Of a stretch of DNA of 64,000 bases, positions 42,768-51,242 are shown piece by piece. Made by a program: the position numbers and the translations under genes. The first letter of the stretch is position 1. Each line of letters starts with the position of its first letter. The notes beneath the pieces were generated by a model. The model ran no database searches, was not told where the DNA came from, and saw nothing but the letters and a program-made list of their open reading frames with translations. This DNA comes from Desulfolinea sp050305405 (lineage in GTDB: Bacteria > Chloroflexota > Anaerolineae > Anaerolineales > Villigracilaceae), in the NCBI GenBank assembly GCA_050305405.1, contig JBNLFG010000008.1, forward strand, positions 145,659-209,658. Direction: 5' to 3'.

Positions 42768-44735
42768 TTACGGGTTGACTAACTCGAGGTTATAGAGACC
42801 TGCGATGCTCCAACCGTCAGTCAGATCCAACGGGGGAACAGGAGGATTGGTACCATCCCCTTCGTAGGGGAAGTTAGTCCAAACACTCTCGTTCACGGTG
42901 TGGAACGCTTGAGGGCGATACATCAGGGTGAAGGAGGGAACATCGGTCAGATAAATCTTAACCAATTCGGTGTACATTTCCTTCAACTTAGCTTCGTCGG
43001 TTTCGGTGGGGATCGCGTTAATCAAGGCATCGGCGTCAGGGTTTGAATACAGACCATAGTTACCGTTCCAGTTACTCGCCATACCAATGAACTCAGAGCT
43101 GAGGGTTTTGCGGATACGTGACCACGGCTGTGTGGGACCAGCGCCATCACTCCACATCATGAAGATGTCGTAGCCTTCGGGCAGAGGTGCATCCGATTTG
43201 GTTACAACAGTCTGGTAAACAGACCATTCAGGATAATTGGTGGTGATGTCAATGCCAATTTCGGCACCGGCAGCAGCAACAACTTCGATCGCGGCTTGCC
43301 AGTCAGACCAACCATTCGGGCAGGTGGCAACATAGCTCAGATTTTCACCATTGTATTCGCGCCAGCCGTCACCATCGGTATCAACAATGCCAGCCTCGTC
43401 GAGAAGTGCAATCGCACCTTCGATGTCATTGCCAGCGAACTGTAGGTCAGCAACAGCATCGTGATCGTAGAGCGCTTGTTCGCCGGGAGTCGGATTCATC
43501 AAAGAGCGCGGAACCTGATCAAAAGTAGCAGATTGGTTGGTCATCGCGTTGGAGATGATGGTCGGGTAGTCAACTGCCATCGCAATTGCTTTGCGAACAG
43601 CAACTTGATCCAAGCCATTGGAGTTCAGGTTGTAGTAGGCAGTCGGTAAACTTGCTCCAATACCATAAGGTGCTTCGGGCAAATAGGTCGAGATGGGCAG
43701 ACCTTCTTTAAGCCAGAAGTCCTGAACATTGGAGTTGAATTGCTGGCTAACATCGACCTCACCGGCTTGCAAAGCGGTTGTGCCGGCGGCGTTATCTTTG
43801 AAGATTGTGTGTGCCAAGTACTTGGGAGCCGGTAATTTGCCCCACATGGAAGCATCCTGACCCCAGTAATTATCATCACGGATGTAAACAACTTTACTAT
43901 CATCATCAAAGTATTTACCGTAAGGACCAGAGGCAACAACATCTTCTGCGGTGTCAGCTAAAAATGCGGTTGAATCGCCACAAGTTCTGGCTTCTAAAGT
44001 CTGAGTCCAAGCTTTTTGGATGACGTAGTTGGTGCTCACATAAGCAGCAACGAGCAGCGGATTAATAGCTGCACCATTTTCGTCCAGTCTCGCTTGAATA
44101 GAAACAGTCATATCATCAACGGCGACGATGTCTTCAATATAGTCCATGTTACCAGCAGCGACCGGAGTATTGTACTTAACATGGGTTGCCCACGTGTAAG
44201 CAACATCTTCAGCGGTTACGGGAGTACCGTCACTCCAGTGAGCAGCCGAGTTGATTTTGAATGTAATCTCAGTACGATCAGCATTCCATTCGTAAGGACC
44301 ATCAGCCAAAAGCGGATAAACCTGTCCGTCAAGCATGTTGTACAGGTATGGAGTTTCAAACATCGGGACGCGCGAGCTATCTTGTTGGGTGATAGCCAAT
44401 GCATTATTGTTACTGTTAGAGTAAGGATTCCAACCTACAACAGAACCCCATTGCTGACCGTTGAAATACAGGGTCTCATTACGGGGCAAGGATTGTGCCA
44501 TTGCAACTGCATCAGGGTCTACTTCCGGGGCAGGTGCAGCAGAAGGTACACAGGCGGCGGGGTCTTCAGCAGCAGCAGGTGCCTCTTCAACGGCGGGGGC
44601 TTCTTCAGCAGCAGGAGCTTCTTCGGCAGCAGCAGGTTCTTCGGCTGCGGGAGCTTCAGCACCACCACCACAAGCAGCTAACATCATACTTAAAACGATC
44701 AGGAGGCTCAAAAGGAGCCAAATTGACTTACGCAT
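42768..44735 (-). CDS. ABC transporter solute-binding lipoprotein, family 5
   Basis: 655 residues. Signal peptide with lipobox LAAC, then a long AAEE/APA repeat linker (about residues 25-63), then a family-5 (OppA/DppA-like) binding fold with TEITFKINSAAHWSDGTPVTAEDVAYTW-like signature near residue 160. Family-5 proteins bind peptides or oligosaccharides; the operon position beside beta-glycosidases and a LacI regulator argues for oligosaccharides (inference). Start supported by AAGGAG. First gene of the ABC operon. Confidence 0.92.
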   Translation of the reverse strand: MRKSIWLLLSLLIVLSMMLAACGGGAEAPAAEEPAAAEEAPAAEEAPAVEEAPAAAEDPAACVPSAAPAPEVDPDAVAMAQSLPRNETLYFNGQQWGSVVGWNPYSNSNNNALAITQQDSSRVPMFETPYLYNMLDGQVYPLLADGPYEWNADRTEITFKINSAAHWSDGTPVTAEDVAYTWATHVKYNTPVAAGNMDYIEDIVAVDDMTVSIQARLDENGAAINPLLVAAYVSTNYVIQKAWTQTLEARTCGDSTAFLADTAEDVVASGPYGKYFDDDSKVVYIRDDNYWGQDASMWGKLPAPKYLAHTIFKDNAAGTTALQAGEVDVSQQFNSNVQDFWLKEGLPISTYLPEAPYGIGASLPTAYYNLNSNGLDQVAVRKAIAMAVDYPTIISNAMTNQSATFDQVPRSLMNPTPGEQALYDHDAVADLQFAGNDIEGAIALLDEAGIVDTDGDGWREYNGENLSYVATCPNGWSDWQAAIEVVAAAGAEIGIDITTNYPEWSVYQTVVTKSDAPLPEGYDIFMMWSDGAGPTQPWSRIRKTLSSEFIGMASNWNGNYGLYSNPDADALINAIPTETDEAKLKEMYTELVKIYLTDVPSFTLMYRPQAFHTVNESVWTNFPYEGDGTNPPVPPLDLTDGWSIAGLYNLELVNP

Positions 44736-44780
44736 GTTTCTTCTCCTTGTAAAAAAGAAATTAAGTTATACTTTTTAATT

Positions 44781-44848
44781 CGTGCAGGAGTGTATCCGCA
44801 CGAGAGGGCAGGTCTTCCTACGTCTTATCAGGGCAATGGAAGGCCTGC
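44781..44848 (-). promoter_or_regulatory. Leader hairpins upstream of the ABC operon
   Basis: Two inverted repeats in the 198-base gap between the regulator and binding-protein genes: GCAGGTCTTCC (44808) with GGAAGGCCTGC (44838), and CGTGC (44781) with GCACG (44798). No T run follows on the minus strand. They may be regulator sites or leader structure. Confidence 0.35.
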
Positions 44849-44933
44849 GTTTTTCTTAACCATATTGATGAAGAACCACCTCCTTTGTTGTACTTTCAAT
44901 ATTCTCTTAGAAAACACCAAATTTGCACCTTAA

Positions 44934-45956
44934 TTAAGTAGTTCCTGTCATAGAGCGACAGGAACTGCGGGCAATTAATTTTGTTGGCACTTTATGAACC
45001 TGGGAATTTTGCTGAACTTCGCCATTAACTAATTTGATCAACATCTGAGATGCGATATAACCCATTTCAGAAAGCGATTGATCAACAGTTGTCAGCCCTA
45101 AATGGTCCGACTCTGCAATATTGTCAAACCCAACAAGCGATAAATCTTCCGGAATGCGCACACCAAGAAGCTCTGCCGCTTGATATACCCCCAATGCCGC
45201 ATGATCATTCGATGCAAAGATGGCGGTAGGCGGATCATCGAGCCCTAGCAAAGCCAATCCGCTCTCTTTCCCTTTCTCGATGGAATAATCGCCGGGCATG
45301 ATAAGCGTCTCATCGAGTTCAATCCCTGCCTCTAAAAGCCCGTCCTTATATCCTTTACGACGTCGCTCAGCAGTCCCAGCCCCCACCCAGCCATCAATAT
45401 AACCAATACGTTTATGCCCAAGCCCGATAAGATATCGCATCACATCCAAAGCCCCGTCATAGTTCATACCTTGCACTGAGGGGTGATTAGGCAAAATTAT
45501 ATGCGGGTCTACTGAAACGATAAAACCATCTGTCGCTATATCGGCTACATCAGAAGCAACGATAAGAACGCCGTCGGTAAGGGAATTGTTAAGCAAAGAA
45601 ACGTAATACTGCGTACGCGAGACTAAGTCCTTCTTATGGAGACCCCCGGTTGTATAAAGCAAAAGGTCGTATTCCGATTCGCCAATCGCGCGGCCAATGC
45701 CTTTCATAATTTCAATCGAATAAGGGACACCAATATCTGGAATGATTAACCCCAAGAGATTTTTCTTTAGGCTACGCATACTTTTTGCTGCCAAATTGGT
45801 CGTATACCCCAACTCATCAATAACATTCAGCACACGTTCCTGCGTATCGGCGGCCACATCAACTTTCGCATTCAAGACACGTGAAACAGTAGAAACTGAT
45901 ACGCCTGCTACTTTTGCCACATCTTGAATTGTCACGGTGTGTTTTTTTGCTGCCAT
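44934..45956 (-). CDS. LacI-family transcriptional regulator
   Basis: 340 residues. N-terminal helix-turn-helix (TIQDVAKVAGVSVSTVSRVLN), hinge helix around YTTNLAAKSMRS, then a periplasmic-binding-protein-like effector domain (NLLGLIIPDIGVPY onward). Such regulators bind palindromic operators and release or bind DNA on sugar binding. It lies directly upstream of the oligosaccharide ABC operon in the same direction. Its own upstream region has a perfect palindrome, so self-control is likely. Its effector is presumably a product of beta-glucan or mannan breakdown. Confidence 0.94.
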   Translation of the reverse strand: MAAKKHTVTIQDVAKVAGVSVSTVSRVLNAKVDVAADTQERVLNVIDELGYTTNLAAKSMRSLKKNLLGLIIPDIGVPYSIEIMKGIGRAIGESEYDLLLYTTGGLHKKDLVSRTQYYVSLLNNSLTDGVLIVASDVADIATDGFIVSVDPHIILPNHPSVQGMNYDGALDVMRYLIGLGHKRIGYIDGWVGAGTAERRRKGYKDGLLEAGIELDETLIMPGDYSIEKGKESGLALLGLDDPPTAIFASNDHAALGVYQAAELLGVRIPEDLSLVGFDNIAESDHLGLTTVDQSLSEMGYIASQMLIKLVNGEVQQNSQVHKVPTKLIARSSCRSMTGTT

Positions 45957-45973
45957 TGACCAAACCTTACGAG

Positions 45974-45996
45974 AACGTTACCGGTAACGTTACCGG
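45974..45996. promoter_or_regulatory. Overlapping LacI-type operator palindromes
   Basis: AACGTTACCGGTAACGTT at 45974-45991 is a perfect 18-base palindrome with central CCGG; overlapping it, CCGGTAACGTTACCGG at 45981-45996 is a second perfect 16-base palindrome. It lies 18 bases upstream of the regulator start codon, where binding would block its transcription. Central CG palindromes are typical for the LacI family. Confidence 0.8.
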
Positions 45997-46126
45997 AGCA
46001 TTTGCCATTATTGCATAAAAAAAACGCAAAGTCAACATAGTTCCCCATAATTTTGAAAATAAAGGACATTTGTCATTTTTTTCTTTGTGAGCTATCCCTC
46101 CCTGTTTATTAATAATGTGAACTAAA

Positions 46127-46157
46127 AAAGCGGGCAGAGTTCACATCTGCCCGCTTT
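46127..46157 (-). terminator. Terminator after aldo/keto reductase 4 (minus strand)
   Basis: Perfect 12-base stem AAAGCGGGCAGA / TCTGCCCGCTTT with a 7-base loop; on the minus strand further T follow. It separates the reductase from the LacI regulator promoter. Confidence 0.85.
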
Positions 46158-46177
46158 GAAAACTTTATTTTCCAGCG

Positions 46178-47176
46178 CTACCAAGAATAAGCCATCGGCG
46201 CTTCCCCACCGGGGTCGGGGAAGATTTCATCCAATTTCTTGAGGGTCTCCTCGTCCAGCTCAAGGCTGGCTGCACGGGCTGCGCTCTCTAGTTGTTCCAT
46301 TGTACGCGGCCCAATGATTGGCGCCGTGACAACGGGGTTATGCAGCAACCAGGCTAATGCCACTTCTCCAGGCGGGTGACCAATTTCTTTGCAGAGCGCT
46401 TCGTACTTTTCAAGTTGGGGGCGTTTGGCTTCCACTTCCTTGGCAAAATTGGCATCTGTTCGTCGCCCGGATTCGTATTTCTCGAGGGCGCCGCCGAGCA
46501 AGCCTCCACCGAGGGGACTCCACGGGATGAGACCAAGTCCATATTCTCGGCAGGCCGGTATCACCTCCAACTCGATCATTCGATTATCGAGATGGTAGAT
46601 GCTCTGTTCGCTGACCAATCCCATTAATCCACGTTTGGAGGCTTCCTGATTGGCGGTGGCAATATCCCAACCTGCGAAATTACTCGAACCAACGTAAACG
46701 ACCTTGCCTTGTTTGACCAAGGCATCGAAGGCTTGCCAGGTTTCATCCCAAGGGCATTCATGATCGACGTGGTGCATCTGGTAGATGTCGATCACATCAG
46801 TTTGCAGACGTTTCAGGCTGCCTTCGGCATGTTTGCGAATTTTATAGGCGCTTAGGCTGCGTCCGTCGCTGTTGACTTCAGGCAGGTTCGCTTTACGGTC
46901 AACCGGGTTGTAGACTTTGGTCGCCAAGACAACTGCATCACGGCGTCCGCCACCTTGTGCGAACCAACGCCCAATGATCTCCTCGGTCAAACCATGTTCA
47001 ACCGCCCAACCGTACACATCGGCGGTATCAAAAAAATTAATTCCCAGCTCTAGAGCCCGATCCATAATGGCGAAGCTCTCTTCTTCAGAAGTATGCCAAC
47101 CGAAATTCATCGTTCCTAAACACAAATTACTGACCAAGGCACCGTGTTTCCCGAGTCTTTTATGCGTTACTGTCAT
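46178..47176 (-). CDS. Aldo/keto reductase (4 of 4)
   Basis: 332 residues. AKR motifs: INFFDTADVYGW with catalytic Asp and Tyr, VLATKVYNP with Lys, IYQMHHVDHECPWDE with His, APIIGPRTMEQLE for the cofactor. The pattern resembles YajO/YakC-type reductases and voltage-gated-channel beta-subunit relatives. It is a separate transcription unit upstream of the LacI gene, with its own terminator. Substrate unknown. Confidence 0.92.
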   Translation of the reverse strand: MTVTHKRLGKHGALVSNLCLGTMNFGWHTSEEESFAIMDRALELGINFFDTADVYGWAVEHGLTEEIIGRWFAQGGGRRDAVVLATKVYNPVDRKANLPEVNSDGRSLSAYKIRKHAEGSLKRLQTDVIDIYQMHHVDHECPWDETWQAFDALVKQGKVVYVGSSNFAGWDIATANQEASKRGLMGLVSEQSIYHLDNRMIELEVIPACREYGLGLIPWSPLGGGLLGGALEKYESGRRTDANFAKEVEAKRPQLEKYEALCKEIGHPPGEVALAWLLHNPVVTAPIIGPRTMEQLESAARAASLELDEETLKKLDEIFPDPGGEAPMAYSW

Positions 47177-47533
47177 CGTTTTTCTCCTTTTGATAGATCA
47201 ATGCGATTCTTTATCTTGTATCATGGCCATTTTTTGCGGATACAAGTCGTGGATGCGAGGCATGGTATTGCCGCTCTGCTCCCATAAGTATATCGCGTAC
47301 AACGAAGTGCGTCTGCGGTACATACTGGAGAATGGGCTTGCTCATCGTACAACAAACATCTGCCCGGCCTTGAAAATGCTCCCCAACTACGAAGCGCGCC
47401 TCGCCAGCAGGGCAAGTGTCCGCTTGCCCGCTGACTTGCGGGATTGTATAATCTTGCTTGGATTGACCTCCTCGGTGTGTTCCACTGGTGTTCCATGATT
47501 TTCAAATTCTTTTAGTCTATGATTTGATTTAAG
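47177..47533. other. 357-base gap without a convincing gene
   Basis: Short frames exist on both strands but none has a Shine-Dalgarno site or a recognisable family. A hairpin GGGCAAG / CTTGCCC occurs at 47410-47429 and a promoter for the small gene at 47534 lies in the right part. Confidence 0.5.
47424..47452 (+). promoter_or_regulatory. Promoter for the small membrane protein gene
   Basis: TTGCCC at 47424-47429 and TATAAT at 47447-47452 with a 17-base spacer. The start codon follows 81 bases later. Confidence 0.6.
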
Positions 47534-47776
47534 ATGAATAAAACAGTAGCAGCACTCTTCCTTAGCCTGTATGGATTGGCAGGTTTGATAAATGGGATTG
47601 TAATTCTCGTAAAAAAGCATTATTTTTCCACTTGGCTACAAAACAAAGATTTCCTGGCTCCAGCACCTATTCAGAAAATCTCAGGAAAGCAAGCCAAATC
47701 AGATGGCATTGGCTTGTTCATTAACGGGCTGTTTTTCCTGGGTTTGGGCGTTGCGATATACCTTTGGGGTGGTTAA
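47534..47776 (+). CDS. Small two-helix membrane protein
   Basis: 80 residues with two hydrophobic helices (about 5-26 and 58-78) joined by a basic, polar loop. I do not recognise the family. Supported as a gene by a promoter with 17-base spacer upstream and a strong terminator 30 bases downstream; the Shine-Dalgarno site is weak (TAAG). It stands alone between the sugar region and the NrfD module. It could be a membrane-protein accessory factor, but nothing in the sequence shows a function. Confidence 0.65.
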   Translation: MNKTVAALFLSLYGLAGLINGIVILVKKHYFSTWLQNKDFLAPAPIQKISGKQAKSDGIGLFINGLFFLGLGVAIYLWGG

Positions 47777-47806
47777 GCATTTTTTTGGTAAACCTACAAC
47801 AATAAA

Positions 47807-47841
47807 AAAAGAGACTGCCATTTCAAACAGCAGTCTCTTTT
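47807..47841. terminator. Bidirectional terminator
   Basis: Stem AAAAGAGACTGC / GCAGTCTCTTTT, 11-base loop, with A run before and T run after, so it serves the small gene on the plus strand and the NrfD operon on the minus strand. Confidence 0.85.
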
Positions 47842-47852
47842 CATTCCAACAC

Positions 47853-47885
47853 AAGTGACAGTCACCTTAAAGGTGACTGTCACTT
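47853..47885. repeat. Perfect 33-base palindrome
   Basis: Arms AAGTGACAGTCACCTT and AAGGTGACTGTCACTT flank one A. It lies between the terminator and the stop of the NrfD-type gene. Each arm itself holds a smaller palindrome (GTGACAGTCAC), which is typical of dispersed intergenic repeats rather than of an ordinary terminator. Confidence 0.75.
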
Positions 47886-47921
47886 CTTAAACTACACAAA
47901 TTGCTTCCAGAAATACAGCAG

Positions 47922-49202
47922 CTAATCACTTGCCACACTTGGCACTGGAGCAGCTTGCAGGTCTTGTTGAGCTTCAATCACCACATAATCATGCTCTGCG
48001 TGTCCAAGTGTATGATCGACAACTTTGAAGAAGCGAACACCGATCGTGAAAGCTAAAAAGCCGTATGAGACAACACCAATGCCAGCCAATATTTCTATTA
48101 GGGATGGGGCATATTGGGTGTAGAGTGTTTGAATCTCACGGGGCAAATAGGTAAGGAGGATCATCTGCCCGACCATATTGGTATCCCAGCGGTAGGCAAC
48201 CACCCCCACAACAGCAAGGGCTAGGGCGAGCATGCGCAGGGCTGGATTCTCACGCCATTTGGTTTTGAAAAAAACGAAAATGGGGAAAACGGTACCAAGT
48301 CCGATTTCGAGGATCCAGAAATTAAACGAGAGCGCACCTGATGTCAGCATGGTGAGGCTTTCCGATCGCCCCGGCTGGTAATTGTAGGTAAGAGAAAACG
48401 TATCCCAAAAACGGAAATACAGGTAACCAAGCAATCCCCATCCAAGAGCACGGGTGATCGAGCTCAAGATTTTGTCATCAATTTTGGCTTTTTCCGAAAG
48501 CCGCGATGACAGCATGGATGCGAAAACCGTTAAGGAAATACCGCCAAGCACTGCCGAATAGATAAAAAGAAGCGCCAATGTTGGGCGATACCATGCCGGG
48601 CGAGACTGCAAGACACCATACGTTGCTCCGAGCGATGATTGGTGCAGCAGGGAAAAACTCAGCCCCAGAAAGGCGAGGAAAGGAGAAATATGGTGAATGC
48701 TTTTTGCCCGCTTGGCAAGTTTTGGGAAGACACGCTGTATCCAATCCATTTCGGCAACGATGGGCAAAACTTCGACCATCAGCACACTGAAATACAGGCC
48801 AACGCACATGGTCACTTCCCAAAGAACGGAATGCACATTCCAAAACACGAATCCATGCCAGAAACGATCGGGACGCCCAATATCCATCAGCAGACAGAGC
48901 ATTGCCATGCTGTACCCGATAAAACCGATGAAAGTAGCTGTGCGCGCAACAGGTTCATATTTTTTCAGCCCGACAAGATAGACCAGCGCACATAACGAAA
49001 AAGCGCCAGCACTCAATGCAATGGATGACAGGTCAATCCCAATCCATAAGCCCCATGGGACAATATCGGTTAGGTTGGTGACAACCAAGCCTTTCGTCAT
49101 CACCTGAAAACCAGCCCACAACCCGGCCATCACACCTGCTGAAAGGAATGCCAACCACAAGAAACTGGCTACTGAGCGAAAGAATGATTTTATTTTTGTC
49201 AT
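47922..49202 (-). CDS. NrfD/PsrC-family membrane subunit
   Basis: 426 residues with about ten membrane helices. Family features include PWGLWIGIDLSSIALSAGAF and DIGRPDRFWHGFVFWN near helices 2 to 4, a region that lines the quinone site in HybB and NrfD proteins. It exchanges electrons between menaquinone and the FeS subunit encoded just upstream (four-base overlap). With the nine-haem cytochrome it forms a three-part module like Qrc, Nrf or part of alternative complex III. No catalytic molybdopterin or nitrite reductase subunit is present. Whether quinol is oxidised or quinone reduced cannot be read. Confidence 0.9.
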   Translation of the reverse strand: MTKIKSFFRSVASFLWLAFLSAGVMAGLWAGFQVMTKGLVVTNLTDIVPWGLWIGIDLSSIALSAGAFSLCALVYLVGLKKYEPVARTATFIGFIGYSMAMLCLLMDIGRPDRFWHGFVFWNVHSVLWEVTMCVGLYFSVLMVEVLPIVAEMDWIQRVFPKLAKRAKSIHHISPFLAFLGLSFSLLHQSSLGATYGVLQSRPAWYRPTLALLFIYSAVLGGISLTVFASMLSSRLSEKAKIDDKILSSITRALGWGLLGYLYFRFWDTFSLTYNYQPGRSESLTMLTSGALSFNFWILEIGLGTVFPIFVFFKTKWRENPALRMLALALAVVGVVAYRWDTNMVGQMILLTYLPREIQTLYTQYAPSLIEILAGIGVVSYGFLAFTIGVRFFKVVDHTLGHAEHDYVVIEAQQDLQAAPVPSVASD

Positions 49203-49972
49203 GCTCTTGGCTCGCTTATATCCCGCATGGGCAGATAGTAAACGCGTGTATGATTACCCATATCCGGACGTAGTTGAAAATAAACTCGCTCTTCCAACAC
49301 TTTGTTCACATTCGAATCGGGATCATTCAGATCGCCAAACATACGGGCAGAAACAGGGCAAGCAACCACACAAGCAGGAGATGCGAAGGTATCAATACCG
49401 GGCGTAAAACCCTGTTCGAGGCCACGATCAACACGGTGGTAGCAGAACGAACATTTCTCCACTACCCCACGCGGACGACGCTCAATTTCCGGTTTGCCAA
49501 AATCAGGCACAGCCGGATTATCGCCAGTGAACTCTTCCCAGTTAAACGCGCGCGCCTGATACGGACATGCGATCTGGCAATAGCGGCAGCCAATACAAAG
49601 GTCATAATCCATCATCACGATCCCATCGGCACGCTTATAACTGGCGCCAACTGGACAGACGCTGATACAAGGCGCATGATCGCAATGCTGGCAAGGGCGC
49701 GGCAGAAAAACATCCCGCTCACCCACTTTACGGTCATAGATCACCCGCGTCCACTGGATTTCAGGTGGGGCATCATTATGCGCCTGACACGCTAACGTGC
49801 AATAACCACAACCAGTACACAAATCTTGGTCGATCACCATTGCCCAAGAATAGGGGCTGGCCCCTACAGGCCCCGACGCCTGTGTTGCTGATTTCTGCTG
49901 AACGCCGATAACCGTCACCGCGCCAGCCGCAAGCAACTTCAGAAAATCTCGTCGTTCAATCTTCTTGCTCAT
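49199..49972 (-). CDS. Tat-exported 4Fe-4S ferredoxin subunit (NrfC/HybA-like)
   Basis: 257 residues. Twin-arginine signal ERRDFLKLLAAGA, then four cysteine groups: CTGCGYCTLAC, CQHCDHAPCISVCP, CIGCRYCQIACP and CSFCYHR with a later CVVACP, the standard arrangement for four 4Fe-4S clusters. It would sit on the outer face of the membrane and wire the NrfD subunit to the cytochrome. Overlaps the genes on both sides by four bases, so the three proteins are made together. Confidence 0.93.
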   Translation of the reverse strand: MSKKIERRDFLKLLAAGAVTVIGVQQKSATQASGPVGASPYSWAMVIDQDLCTGCGYCTLACQAHNDAPPEIQWTRVIYDRKVGERDVFLPRPCQHCDHAPCISVCPVGASYKRADGIVMMDYDLCIGCRYCQIACPYQARAFNWEEFTGDNPAVPDFGKPEIERRPRGVVEKCSFCYHRVDRGLEQGFTPGIDTFASPACVVACPVSARMFGDLNDPDSNVNKVLEERVYFQLRPDMGNHTRVYYLPMRDISEPRA

Positions 49973-51009
49973 TTGGCCTTCCGTTTCCGTGCTTTTCGGA
50001 AAAGATTAGTAACCCACGAGAGCGCACCCATTCCAGCACCGATCCCGAATACAGCACCGAAGGCAAGAAAATTATTCGGATTGGATGGCGGCGCATCTGC
50101 GTGGACCTCAACATCAACCACCGAAGCCATTGCGTCGACCTCACCTGCTTCCGCTAAAACATCATCTTCCAGGTACCCGGCTTTGGGTGCGTGCAACATC
50201 TCAGCGTGGCACTGCAAACAAGCACTGATATCCACTTCAAAGGTATGGTTTAAACGAGCGTTTCCACCCGCAAGCGATATATTCTCCAAAGGAGCAAGGT
50301 GACAGTCCGCACAGGAGACACCCTCATCAGCATGCACCGAATGAGAAAAACCAACTGCGTAAGAATTATGGCAGGTAGCACATTGATCAGAGATCACTTC
50401 TGATGCTGTTTTCAAGGAGGCACGATGCTGATTATGGCAATCAACACAGGAAACATTCGCCAGTCCATGGGTGCTCATTTGCCATTCGAAATTTGCCTGA
50501 ATATGACATTGTCCGCACATATCAGGAGAACGATTAGTCGGCGCTGGCTCATCAGGATGAGTAGGCGGGATCGGCGTATGGCACGCTGTGCAATGGATAT
50601 TCCCCTCACTCCACGTATCGGTCGCAGCATCATACCCCGTCGTGTGGCATCCCATACACTCTTCTGAGCCCCCTTCCTGTGCCCCATGCCCCGCACGCGC
50701 ATGATTATTATCTTCGCTCACAGCGATATGACACTCACTGCATGAAAGTCCCTTTCCATGCGAACTTTCTTCCCAGACCAGGTAGATATCCCAATGGCAC
50801 TCACGACAATCAGGAAGTTCAGATAAATCTGCATCACCTCCCTCTGTACTGGGCATATCCTGTCCCGGGATAGACACGCCGGGCGGCAAGGGCGTAGGCG
50901 TTGCATCTTCTTGAACAGCGGGACTGGCCTGTGCTGTCGTAGCCAGAAGCCAGATCATCATCAGCGTAAACACAGGAACTAAAAAACGTAACTTCAAACG
51001 TTTCATCAA
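49969..51009 (-). CDS. Nine-haem membrane-anchored c-type cytochrome
   Basis: 346 residues. Signal peptide (residues about 5-28), a short linker, nine CxxCH motifs (CRECH to CLQCH) between residues about 70 and 275, and a C-terminal membrane helix (LAFGAVFGIGAGMGALSWV) followed by a basic tail. Several HG and SH pairs (ESSHGK, STHGLA, FSHSVH) resemble pentahaem and octahaem cytochromes of the NrfB/OTR type. As first gene of the operon with FeS and NrfD genes, it is the outward electron carrier of that complex. Diverges from the sensor kinase gene at 51243. Confidence 0.93.
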   Translation of the reverse strand: MMKRLKLRFLVPVFTLMMIWLLATTAQASPAVQEDATPTPLPPGVSIPGQDMPSTEGGDADLSELPDCRECHWDIYLVWEESSHGKGLSCSECHIAVSEDNNHARAGHGAQEGGSEECMGCHTTGYDAATDTWSEGNIHCTACHTPIPPTHPDEPAPTNRSPDMCGQCHIQANFEWQMSTHGLANVSCVDCHNQHRASLKTASEVISDQCATCHNSYAVGFSHSVHADEGVSCADCHLAPLENISLAGGNARLNHTFEVDISACLQCHAEMLHAPKAGYLEDDVLAEAGEVDAMASVVDVEVHADAPPSNPNNFLAFGAVFGIGAGMGALSWVTNLFRKARKRKAK

Positions 51010-51191
51010 AAATCCCTTTCCTATTAGAGATCATTTCACGCAGACGCATTGTGAAAGATAGTGCAATCATAGTGCGCAAGAAATCAAATCACAATACTCT
51101 TTCGGGTAGATGCGCTTATACGATTGGGTAGGTATTTTGGAGTTTGAGGGTATCGTACTGATAGCCCAGCGTACATCTACTATCTCTTTGA

Positions 51192-51197
51192 TATAAT
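51192..51197 (+). promoter_or_regulatory. Candidate -10 box for the sensor kinase operon
   Basis: TATAAT lies 46 bases before the kinase ATG in the 233-base divergent gap. No good -35 is seen, which fits an activator-dependent promoter. Confidence 0.4.
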
Positions 51198-51242
51198 CTC
51201 AATACAAGTAGAGCTTCTTTTGTGTATAGAAAAGGCGGTTAC

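Noticed and set aside
46917..47498. 193-residue plus-strand frame
   Set aside because: Most of it is antisense to aldo/keto reductase 4 and the remainder lies in the gap with no Shine-Dalgarno site or family.
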